Positions 7,199 through 13,006 of a DNA stretch of 13,265 bases are shown here, piece by piece. The notes below the pieces were generated by a model. It did no database searches. It had not been told where the DNA came from and saw only the letters and a program-made list of their open reading frames with translations. Position numbers and translations under genes: made by a program. The stretch comes from an uncultured Eubacteriales bacterium. GTDB taxonomy: Bacteria > Bacillota > Clostridia > UMGS1883 > UMGS1540. How positions within the stretch are numbered: the stretch's first letter is position 1; every line of letters starts with the position of its first letter. The stretch spans positions 1 to 13,265 of the forward strand of contig USAP01000028.1 in NCBI GenBank assembly GCA_900552775.1, read 5' to 3'.

Positions 7199-8044
7199 AT
7201 GCAAAAAAAGGTGAAGACAATACTTTTTGAACAGGCTTTTATCGCAGCCGGAACCTTTCTCATGGCGCTGAGCGCGGCGATGTTTTTGGCACCGGGTAAA
7301 ATTTCCACGGGCGGCGTAACAACTGTTGCAACGGTGCTGCTTCACCTTTTCGGCATTAAACTGTCAATTACAAACCTTGTGTTAAACGCGGTGCTTTTTG
7401 TGCTGGGTTACAGACATTTGGGCAAATATGCGATTGCAAAAACTGTTTCGGGAACGCTGCTTTTCACAGTTTTTCTTGAAGTTGTAAGCTATTTTCCGCC
7501 GTATACGGGCAATGTTTTGGTTGCTGCGCTTTCGGGCGGCGTGCTTTGCGGCGTGGGACTCGGGCTTGTGGTGCGCGTGGGTTCGTCCACGGGCGGCAGC
7601 GACTTTGCCGGTCTTATTTTAAAAAAGTTTTTCCCTCATATTTCCATAGCGCGTCTGATTCTTATAATAGACTGCGCAACCATAGCGCTTTCGGGCATAG
7701 TTTTCGGCGATTTTGACATAACATTTTATTCGCTCCTTTCCATGTACGTTTCGGCGAAAATCACGGACATTCTTGTTACGTGGGGAGACGATGCGAAAAC
7801 CGTGCATATTTTCTCGAAGAAAAATGAGGAAATAGCGCGCTGCGTTATGGAAAGGTTCGAACGCGGCGTTTCGGGAATACATTGCCGCGGCATGTATTCG
7901 GGAGATGACGGACTTATGCTGCTTTGCGTGGTGCGCCCCAAGGAACTTCCGCAGCTTGTCAAAACCGTGCGCGAGTTTGATCCCGATGCATTTGTTATTA
8001 TAAATGACGCCAAAGAGGTTTTGGGAGAAGGGTTTAAGAGATAG
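7199..8044 (+). CDS. yitT: YitT family integral membrane protein
   Basis: A 281-residue membrane protein of the YitT family (DUF161 membrane part plus DUF2179 C-terminal domain). Hydrophobic helices span about 12-31, 38-50, 57-72, 84-98, 105-126 and 150-170. The signature SSTGGSDFAGLIL (129-141) and the N-terminal APGKISTGGV (31-40) are typical. The soluble C-terminal domain (about 198-277) includes RGVSGIHCRGMYSG and AFVIINDAKEVLGEGF. The family is widespread in Firmicutes; its substrate or role is not settled. The ATG at 7199 follows AAGGAGA at 7186-7192, which overlaps the upstream stop codon, so it is probably co-transcribed with and coupled to the DUF3048 gene. A TTG at 7193 directly abuts the binding site and is unlikely to be the start. 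No terminator with a T tract follows before repeat R3. Confidence 0.92.
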   Translation: MQKKVKTILFEQAFIAAGTFLMALSAAMFLAPGKISTGGVTTVATVLLHLFGIKLSITNLVLNAVLFVLGYRHLGKYAIAKTVSGTLLFTVFLEVVSYFPPYTGNVLVAALSGGVLCGVGLGLVVRVGSSTGGSDFAGLILKKFFPHISIARLILIIDCATIALSGIVFGDFDITFYSLLSMYVSAKITDILVTWGDDAKTVHIFSKKNEEIARCVMERFERGVSGIHCRGMYSGDDGLMLLCVVRPKELPQLVKTVREFDPDAFVIINDAKEVLGEGFKR

Positions 8045-8057
8045 GTAAGAAACGTGC

Positions 8058-8277
8058 GGTGTGCGGAAACAAAACGGGCGACCACACAGGGTCGCCCCTA
8101 CCGCGTCGGAACAAGCTACGCTCCGTTCCGATTTTGAAAACAAAATCAGTCACACGCTCCGCTGTCCCTCCTTTTCCGCGAAAAGTCACGTTTGCTTCGG
8201 CTATGTGCCCCAAAATGTGCACATAACGCCTTCGCTGCACTACCAACTTTTCGCGGTTGTTTTGGGAGCGAAGCTCA
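8058..8277 (+). repeat. mosaic intergenic repeat, copy R3 (modules A-B-C')
   Basis: Spacer between yitT and yfcE. Module A: left flank GGTGTGCGGAAACAAAACG (8058-8076), hairpin GGGCGACC (8076-8083) with GGTCGCCC (8090-8097). Next come CGGAAC (8107-8112) pairing with GTTCCG (8125-8130), then hairpin GATTTTG (8130-8136) with CAAAATC (8141-8147). Module B is at 8176-8256. Module C is reduced to GGGAGCGAAGCTC (about 8264-8276). The ribosome binding block shared with the ABC exporter gene follows directly. Confidence 0.75.
8176..8256 (+). repeat. module B inverted-repeat element, copy 2
   Basis: An 81-bp element with perfect 11-bp inverted ends, CCGCGAAAAGT (8176-8186) and ACTTTTCGCGG (8246-8256). 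Its centre differs from the other two copies and contains its own inverted repeat, TATGTGC with GCACATA, so the interior diverges while the ends are kept. Confidence 0.65.
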
Positions 8278-8293
8278 AAGGAAGGAGAATAAC

Positions 8294-8836
8294 ATGAAAA
8301 TTATGATAGCGTCGGACCTTCACGGTTCTGCAAAATACGTATCAAAACTTATGGAGGCATACAAAAGAGAAAATCCCGACAGGCTTTTGCTTCTCGGAGA
8401 CATACTTTATCACGGACCGAGAAACGCATTGCCTGATTTGTACGACCCAAAGGAGGTTATATCGCTTCTTCAGCCGGCGGCGGACAAAATAATATGCGTT
8501 CGCGGCAACTGCGACACAGAGGTTGACGCCATGGTGCTGCCGTTTGACATTCTTGCGCCGCGCGCGGTTCTGCTTGCGGACGGCGTTACGATTTATGCGG
8601 CTCACGGGCACAACCTGAGCGACGATTTTCTCTCAAAGCTGCACGGAGAAATTTTGCTGTGCGGTCACACGCATGTGCCGGAGTGCAGAGAATACGATAA
8701 TTACACATATATAAATCCGGGTTCCGTTTCGATTCCGAAACAGGATTCGCCCCACAGCTATATGATTTTTGACGGTACATTCCATTGGAAAACGCTGGGC
8801 GGCGAAGAATATAACCAAAAGGAGATAACAAAATGA
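8294..8836 (+). CDS. yfcE: YfcE-type metallophosphodiesterase
   Basis: A 180-residue calcineurin-like phosphodiesterase, close in length to E. coli YfcE (184 residues). The metal-site motifs appear in order: SDLHG (7-11; Asp8, His10), GDILYHGPRN (35-44; Asp36), GNCDTEVD (71-78; Asn72), HGHN (104-107) and GHTHVP (124-129; His125, His127). LYHGPRN and GNCDTEVD are specific to the YfcE group. The family hydrolyses artificial phosphodiesters with divalent metals such as Mn2+; its natural substrate is unknown. The protein is cytoplasmic, with no signal peptide. Start ATG at 8294 follows AAGGAG at 8282-8287 in a block identical to that before the ABC exporter. The upstream in-frame extension is translated repeat and is rejected. 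The stop codon overlaps the next start (ATGA), indicating translational coupling to the ComM-like gene. Confidence 0.95.
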   Translation: MKIMIASDLHGSAKYVSKLMEAYKRENPDRLLLLGDILYHGPRNALPDLYDPKEVISLLQPAADKIICVRGNCDTEVDAMVLPFDILAPRAVLLADGVTIYAAHGHNLSDDFLSKLHGEILLCGHTHVPECREYDNYTYINPGSVSIPKQDSPHSYMIFDGTFHWKTLGGEEYNQKEITK

Positions 8837-10359
8837 TTGCGGAGGTTAAAACCTGCTGTCTGACGGGTCTTGACGGGCATATTGTTACCGTTGAGGCGGA
8901 TGTTTCTCAGGGGCTGCCCGCATTTGAAATTGTGGGTCTGCCGGACGCCGCGGTGAAAGAAGCGCGCGAGAGAGTGCGCGCCGCCATAAAAAACTGCGGA
9001 TATGAGTTTCCGTCGCGCCGGTACACGATAAACCTTGCGCCGTCGGGCATAAAAAAAGAGGGATCTCTTTTCGACTTGCCCATAGCAATTGCGATTTTGA
9101 AGGCGACAGAGCAGATTAAAACCGGCATAGAACCCACGGTTGTTTTGGGTGAGCTTTCGCTCTCGGGCGAGGTTCGGCCCGTGCCGGGCGTTCTGCCGGC
9201 GGTGATGGACACGGCGAAAGCCGGACTGTGCCGCTTTGTGGTGCCTTATGACAACGCGAAGGAAGCGGCGCTTGTGAGAAAAACGGCAATTTTCGGCGTG
9301 AAAACGCTGCGCCAGGCGGCGGAACTTCTCACGGGCGAAACCCCAATGCAGGAAACCTTTGTAAACTTTAATGAACTTTTCAAAAGAAATTCTGTCTATC
9401 CGTACGACTTTTCGGAGGTTCGCGGACAGACTATCGTCAAGCGCGCGATAGAAGTTGCGGCGTCGGGCGGCCACAATTGCCTTATTGTCGGCTCTCCCGG
9501 CTCGGGGAAAACGATGCTTGCACAGCGTATTCCTTCAATATTGCCCGACCTCACGCCCGAGGAAGCGCTTGAAACCACAAAAATATACAGCGTTGCCGGA
9601 CTTTTGAAAAACGGACTTTCGCTTATAACAAGACGTCCGTTCCGCGCGCCGCACCACAGCATTTCAACCGTGGGTCTTGTCGGCGGCGGCTCGGTGCCGC
9701 GCCCCGGGGAGCTTTCCCTGGCGCACAACGGAGTTTTGTTTCTGGACGAGTTTCCGGAGTTTCGGCGCGATGCCACGGAGGTTATGCGCCAGCCTATTGA
9801 AGACGGAGAGGTGCGCATAACGCGCGTTGCCGCAAGCGTTACATATCCATGCCGCACAATGCTTGTCGCGGCGATGAACCCGTGTAAATGCGGCTATTAC
9901 GGCGACAGGAACAGAAAATGCCGCTGCTCGGAGGCGTCCGTTCAGAGATATCTTTCAAAAATCAGCGGTCCTCTGCTTGACAGAATTGATATACAGACAG
10001 AGGCTTCAAGCCTTTCATATAAAGACATAAAGCTGCCGCCGGCGGAAACCTCGGCACAGATTAAAAAGAGAGTTGTGAAAGCGCGCGAAATCCAGGCGGA
10101 AAGATACAAGGGCTGCGGTTTTTACACAAATGCAGGTCTTTCGGGCGAGAATATTTCAAAATACTGCGAGCTTGACAGGGAAGCCGAAAAGGTTTTGAAA
10201 GGCGCGTTTGAAGTGATGCATTTGAGCGCGCGTGCGCACAGCAGAATCCTTAAGGTTTCGAGGACGATTGCAGATCTTGCGGGGTCTGAAAAAATCGGCA
10301 TGATGCATGTTGCCGAGGCGGTTCAGTACAGAAATCTGGATCGGAAATTCTGGGGATGA
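8833..10359 (+). CDS. comM: YifB/ComM family Mg-chelatase-like AAA ATPase
   Basis: A 508-residue protein with the full three-part architecture of the family: N-terminal ChlI-like domain (about 20-140; AFEIVGLPDAAVKEARERVR at 30-49), an AAA domain, and a C-terminal helical Mg-chelatase domain (about 405-505). Walker A is GSPGSGKT (220-227) and Walker B VLFLDEF (301-307). RRPFRAPHHSIS (267-278) and PRPGELSLAHNG (289-300) are hallmarks. A CKC...CRC cluster (Cys351, 353, 363, 365) may bind zinc. ComM of competent Gammaproteobacteria is a hexameric helicase promoting branch migration in natural transformation; in Clostridia the role is inferred only, and no competence gene lies nearby. The start overlaps the yfcE stop by four bases, with AAGGAG at 8819-8824 inside yfcE. 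Repeat R4 with a terminator hairpin follows. Confidence 0.95.
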   Translation: MIAEVKTCCLTGLDGHIVTVEADVSQGLPAFEIVGLPDAAVKEARERVRAAIKNCGYEFPSRRYTINLAPSGIKKEGSLFDLPIAIAILKATEQIKTGIEPTVVLGELSLSGEVRPVPGVLPAVMDTAKAGLCRFVVPYDNAKEAALVRKTAIFGVKTLRQAAELLTGETPMQETFVNFNELFKRNSVYPYDFSEVRGQTIVKRAIEVAASGGHNCLIVGSPGSGKTMLAQRIPSILPDLTPEEALETTKIYSVAGLLKNGLSLITRRPFRAPHHSISTVGLVGGGSVPRPGELSLAHNGVLFLDEFPEFRRDATEVMRQPIEDGEVRITRVAASVTYPCRTMLVAAMNPCKCGYYGDRNRKCRCSEASVQRYLSKISGPLLDRIDIQTEASSLSYKDIKLPPAETSAQIKKRVVKAREIQAERYKGCGFYTNAGLSGENISKYCELDREAEKVLKGAFEVMHLSARAHSRILKVSRTIADLAGSEKIGMMHVAEAVQYRNLDRKFWG

Positions 10360-10453
10360 GAGTTTGCTGCCGCATGGTGTTGAGGAAACAAAACGCGCTC
10401 CGTTCCGATTTTCGGAATGAAAATCAGTCACACGCTCCGCTGTCCCTCCTTTT

Positions 10454-10534
10454 CCGCGAAAAGTCACGTTTGCGAATGCTTGGTGTTTATAAATGCACAC
10501 ATAACGCCTTCGCGGCATTACCAACTTTTCACGG
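10454..10534 (+). repeat. module B inverted-repeat element, copy 3
   Basis: An 81-bp copy with ends CCGCGAAAAGT (10454-10464) and ACTTTTCACGG (10524-10534). It is identical to copy 1 over a 64-base block (10440-10503 here, 6027-6090 there) and differs by a few bases near the right end, which puts one mismatch in the inner inverted repeat. Confidence 0.65.
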
Positions 10535-10617
10535 TATTTATGGAGAGCGGAGCACAAGGCGGGAGAAACGCGTACATCCCCTACGGTACAATATTGGACG
10601 CAAAAAGGCTTAAAATC

Positions 10618-10650
10618 ATAAAAAGCCGCGGCGTGTACGTGGCTTTTTAT
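10618..10650. terminator. terminator-like hairpin D, copy 1, after the ComM-like gene
   Basis: ATAAAAAGCCGCG (10618-10630) pairs with CGTGGCTTTTTAT (10638-10650) in a 13-bp stem with one G-U pair and loop GCGTGTA. The A run on the left and T run on the right make it a plausible terminator in both directions. It lies about 260 bases past the ComM-like stop codon and before tsaE. It is part of a 76-base block repeated after tsaB. Confidence 0.7.
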
Positions 10651-10770
10651 TCCTCTATGAGGGTAGGAAACAATGTGTTGTTTCCGTAAGCGGAGCGCCG
10701 AATGTAAAACCAAACGCAATGCTTGCTTTGCGTTTGAGAGTGAACAAGCGTGGGTGAGAAAGGTATTATT

Positions 10771-11181
10771 ATGTTTCATTCAAAAAGCACTGAGGACACG
10801 GAAAAGTTTGCCGCGTCCATAGCACTTAAATACGGTGTGCCGCACACATTTTGCCTTTCGGGCGAGCTGGGTGCGGGGAAAACCGCATTCACGCGCGGAA
10901 TTGCGCGCGGCTGCGGATATGACGGAAGGGTTTCGAGCCCGACTTTTACTATCATGAATATTTACGAAGGAAAAATTCCCGTACATCACTTTGATTTGTA
11001 CCGCTTAAGCGATGAGGAAGAACTTTTCGAGATTGGCTTTGACCCTCTTGCGGACGGGGTTATCACGGTGGTTGAATGGTTTGACGGTTTTGCGGATCTG
11101 TTCCGCGGCAATGCCACTTTGGTAAAATTTACAAAAACAGAGAATGAGAACGAAAGATATATTGAGGTGACGGAATTTTGA
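10771..11181 (+). CDS. tsaE: tRNA t6A biosynthesis ATPase TsaE
   Basis: TsaE is the ATPase partner of the TsaB-TsaD complex that places threonylcarbamoyl on A37 of ANN-decoding tRNAs. This 136-residue protein shows Walker A GELGAGKT (31-38), SSPTFTIMNIYEG (55-67) and HHFDLYRL (72-79), all canonical, and VVEWFDGF (100-107) near the end. The protein is cytoplasmic and slightly short, with family lengths around 140-155. The ATG at 10771 is preferred because AGAAAGG (10757-10763) lies seven bases upstream; a GTG at 10750 lies inside repeat module C. Its stop overlaps the tsaB start by four bases (TTGA), as expected for partners of one complex. tsaD and tsaC are not in the window. Confidence 0.96.
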   Translation: MFHSKSTEDTEKFAASIALKYGVPHTFCLSGELGAGKTAFTRGIARGCGYDGRVSSPTFTIMNIYEGKIPVHHFDLYRLSDEEELFEIGFDPLADGVITVVEWFDGFADLFRGNATLVKFTKTENENERYIEVTEF

Positions 11182-11861
11182 TTATACTCGGAGTTGAAAG
11201 CAGTGCCGTTTCCGCGGGTGCGGCGCTTGTGAAAGACAATAAGCTGCTTTCCGAAAGTTATTTGAATGTGGGTCTTACACATTCGGAAACGCTGATGCCG
11301 CTTATAGACAGTGTTATCACCTCCGCCAAGGCGGACATTTCGGATATAGACGTTTTCGCCGTGTCAACGGGGCCGGGATCTTTCACGGGACTGCGCATAG
11401 GCGTCGGAACCGTCAAGGGACTTGCGGCAGGCGCCGGGAAAGAGACATGCGGCGTTTCAAGCCTTGAGGCGATGTGCATGGGACTTTGCAATTCGAAAAA
11501 GATAATCTGCCCCATTATGGACGCGCGCCGCAGCGAGGTTTATAACGCATTGTACAGATGGGAAAACGGCAGTTTAAAAGAACTTCGGGCAATGCGCGCA
11601 TTGCCGCTGGCGGAGCTTCTTTCAGAGCTTCCCGAAGGTGCCCTTTTTGCGGGAGACGGAGCCGCAGTGTACCGCGATGAAATAATAAAAACTCTCGGAG
11701 AACGTGCGGAGTTTGCGCCGCCGCAGCTTATGTATCAGCGCGCGGCGGGTGTGGCATTTGCGGCAATCGGCAAAGAAACGGTGCCGCCCGAAAAATTGCT
11801 GCCCGTGTATATACGAAAACCTCAGGCGGAAAGAGTGAGAGAAGAAGGCGGACTTAAGTAA
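11178..11861 (+). CDS. tsaB: tRNA t6A biosynthesis protein TsaB
   Basis: TsaB is the non-catalytic ASKHA-fold partner that dimerises with TsaD in t6A synthesis. The 227-residue protein begins MIILGVESS, matching the family's first strand, and carries the diagnostic STGPGSFTGLRIG (63-75), DARRSEVYNALY (115-126) and the C-terminal PVYIRKPQAER (209-219). The start is TTG at 11178, overlapping the tsaE stop (TTGA). It is supported by GAGGTGA at 11164-11170 with a seven-base spacer and by the family N-terminus; the next methionine would cut into the fold. In many Firmicutes rimI and tsaD follow directly. Here tsaB is followed by repeat R5 and a terminator hairpin, so those genes must lie elsewhere. 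Confidence 0.95.
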   Translation: MIILGVESSAVSAGAALVKDNKLLSESYLNVGLTHSETLMPLIDSVITSAKADISDIDVFAVSTGPGSFTGLRIGVGTVKGLAAGAGKETCGVSSLEAMCMGLCNSKKIICPIMDARRSEVYNALYRWENGSLKELRAMRALPLAELLSELPEGALFAGDGAAVYRDEIIKTLGERAEFAPPQLMYQRAAGVAFAAIGKETVPPEKLLPVYIRKPQAERVREEGGLK

Positions 11862-11870
11862 GCCGCGCGT

Positions 11871-12070
11871 GGTGTGCGGAAACAAAACGGGCGACCACAC
11901 CGGTACATTATTGAAAGCGGCTTTAAATCATAAAAAGCCGCGGCGTGTACGTGGCTTTTTATTCCTATATGAGGGTAGGAAACAATGTGTTGTTGAAGCG
12001 CCGAATGCATGCACGGGCGACCACACAGGGTCGCCCCTACGGTCGTTTTAGGAGCGAACAAGCGTGAGCT
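11871..12070 (+). repeat. mosaic intergenic repeat, copy R5 (A-trunc, E, D, A, C)
   Basis: Spacer between tsaB and rpiB. The A left flank GGTGTGCGGAAACAAAACG (11871-11889) leads into only the left half of the A hairpin (GGGCGACCACAC), which is then broken by the E-like link CGGTACATTATTG (11901-11913) and module D (11919-11994). A complete A hairpin follows, GGGCGACC (12014-12021) with GGTCGCCC (12028-12035), and then module C, AGCGAACAAGCGTGAGC (12053-12069), starting 45 bases before the rpiB ATG. The short open frame across it is translated repeat. Confidence 0.75.
11930..11962. terminator. terminator-like hairpin D, copy 2, after tsaB
   Basis: ATAAAAAGCCGCG (11930-11942) pairs with CGTGGCTTTTTAT (11950-11962) around loop GCGTGTA, identical in stem and loop to the copy at 10618-10650. 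It lies about 70 bases past the tsaB stop and probably ends the tsaE-tsaB transcript; its symmetry allows action in either direction. Confidence 0.7.
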
Positions 12071-12097
12071 ACAACATATAAAGAAAGGATGATAAAT

Positions 12098-12538
12098 ATG
12101 ATAGCAATAGGCTGTGACCACGGTGCGTATGAGCTTAAGCTTGAGATCATACGCCATTTAAAAGAAAGAGGATTTAAGGTGAAGGACTTCGGCTGCGGCG
12201 AGGGCGAAAAGGCAGATTACCCCGACATTGCGTTCCCCGTTGCTGAATCCGTTGCAAGCGGAGAGTGCGAGAGGGGCATACTCTGCTGCGGAACGGGAAT
12301 AGGCATGTGCATCGCGGCAAACAAGGTGCGCGGCATCCGCGCGGCGGTGGTTACGGAGCCCACCTCGGCAGGTCTCACAAAGGAACACAATAATTCTAAC
12401 ATCATCTGCTTCGGCGGCAGAATAACGGGCCCGGTGCTTGCGCTCGAGTCGCTTGACGCATGGCTTTATTCGGAATATATGGGCGGCCGTCACCAGGGCA
12501 GAATCGATAAAATTGCTCAGTATGAGGAAAGGAAGTAG
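12098..12538 (+). CDS. rpiB: ribose 5-phosphate isomerase B
   Basis: RpiB interconverts ribose 5-phosphate and ribulose 5-phosphate in the pentose phosphate pathway. The 146-residue protein has the family motifs [10 protein letters not shown] (5-14; Asp7, His8), DYPDIA (40-45), [17 protein letters not shown] (60-76) with Cys64 at the catalytic-base position, KEHNNSN (95-101; His98, Asn99) and GGRHQGR (129-135). Some relatives act on allose 6-phosphate or galactose 6-phosphate. The Cys64-Gly-Thr-Gly motif and the absence of other sugar genes favour RpiB, but substrate choice is inferred. The ATG at 12098 is placed eight bases after AAAGGA; an ATG at 12089 overlaps that binding site and is rejected. 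nrdR begins five bases after the stop, so the two probably share a transcript. Repeat R5 lies directly upstream. Confidence 0.95.
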   Translation: MIAIGCDHGAYELKLEIIRHLKERGFKVKDFGCGEGEKADYPDIAFPVAESVASGECERGILCCGTGIGMCIAANKVRGIRAAVVTEPTSAGLTKEHNNSNIICFGGRITGPVLALESLDAWLYSEYMGGRHQGRIDKIAQYEERK

Positions 12539-12543
12539 TCCTT

Positions 12544-13002
12544 ATGAAATGTCCGTTCTGCGGATGCGAAGAAAGCCGCGTTATAGATTCGCGCCCAATT
12601 GAGGAAGGCGATTCGATACGCAGGCGCAGAGAATGTGTAAAGTGCGAAAAGCGTTTTACAACATATGAAAAGGTTGAACGCGTGCCGATTATGGTTGTTA
12701 AAAAGGATTCCACGCGCGAAGCGTTTTCAAGGGATAAGCTCATGCGCGGCCTTTTGCGCGCGTGCGAAAAGCGCCCCGTTTCCATAGGCAACCTGGAGGT
12801 TGTTGTGGATGAAATCGAAAATATAATTGCAAACACAATGGAGAGGGAAGTCACAACGGAGCAGATAGGCGAGCTTGTTATGGACAAGCTCAAAAGTCTT
12901 GATGAGGTGGCATATGTCCGCTTTGCCTCGGTTTACAGGCAGTTTAAGGATATAAACACGTTTATGTCCGAACTCAGCCGTCTTTTGAGCGACAAAAAGT
13001 GA
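12544..13002 (+). CDS. nrdR: transcriptional repressor NrdR
   Basis: NrdR is the nucleotide-sensing repressor of ribonucleotide reductase genes and binds paired NrdR boxes in their promoters. The 152-residue protein is the usual length: an N-terminal zinc ribbon [13 protein letters not shown] with Cys3, Cys6, Cys31 and Cys34, the basic patch IRRRREC (25-31), then an ATP-cone domain (about 49-139; [20 protein letters not shown] at 51-70 and [13 protein letters not shown] at 124-136). The purine-rich GAGGAAAGGAAG binding site lies at the end of rpiB. No ribonucleotide reductase gene is present in the window, so its targets are elsewhere. It converges with the small minus-strand gene, with only four bases between the two stop codons. 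A terminator hairpin for this strand lies about 165 bases downstream. Confidence 0.97.
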   Translation: MKCPFCGCEESRVIDSRPIEEGDSIRRRRECVKCEKRFTTYEKVERVPIMVVKKDSTREAFSRDKLMRGLLRACEKRPVSIGNLEVVVDEIENIIANTMEREVTTEQIGELVMDKLKSLDEVAYVRFASVYRQFKDINTFMSELSRLLSDKK

Positions 13003-13006
13003 AAAG

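Larger units (their letters stand above)
10376..10756 (+). repeat. mosaic intergenic repeat, copy R4 (A-trunc, B, A', E, D, C)
   Basis: This fills almost all of the 411-base gap between the ComM-like gene and tsaE; no gene is supported here. In order: the A left flank ending at AAACAAAACG without its hairpin (10376-10395); hairpin GATTTTC (10407-10413) with GAAAATC (10419-10425); module B (10454-10534); a degraded A-like stretch ACAAGGCGGG...CCCCTACG (about 10553-10585) that has lost the stem; the E-like link GGTACAATATTGG (10585-10597); terminator-like module D (10608-10683); a 9-bp hairpin CAAACGCAA (10711-10719) with TTGCGTTTG (10728-10736); and a diverged module C, AGTGAACAAGCGTGGGTG (10739-10756). 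Confidence 0.7.

Noticed and set aside
8061..8297. Open frame whose translation shares HTLRCPSFSAKSHVC with one near 10417-10689, resembling a small paralogous gene family.
   Set aside because: The shared peptide is translated repeat (end of the module B flank). The frames lack a ribosome binding site at their starts and diverge wherever the repeat ends.
10678..10708. Possible tsaE promoter TTGTTT with TGTAAA.
   Set aside because: The spacer is 19 bases and the -10 match is poor; not convincing without transcript data.
2131..12070. The regularly recurring intergenic repeats as a CRISPR array.
   Set aside because: The units are kilobases apart with genes between them, vary in composition, and there are no cas genes.
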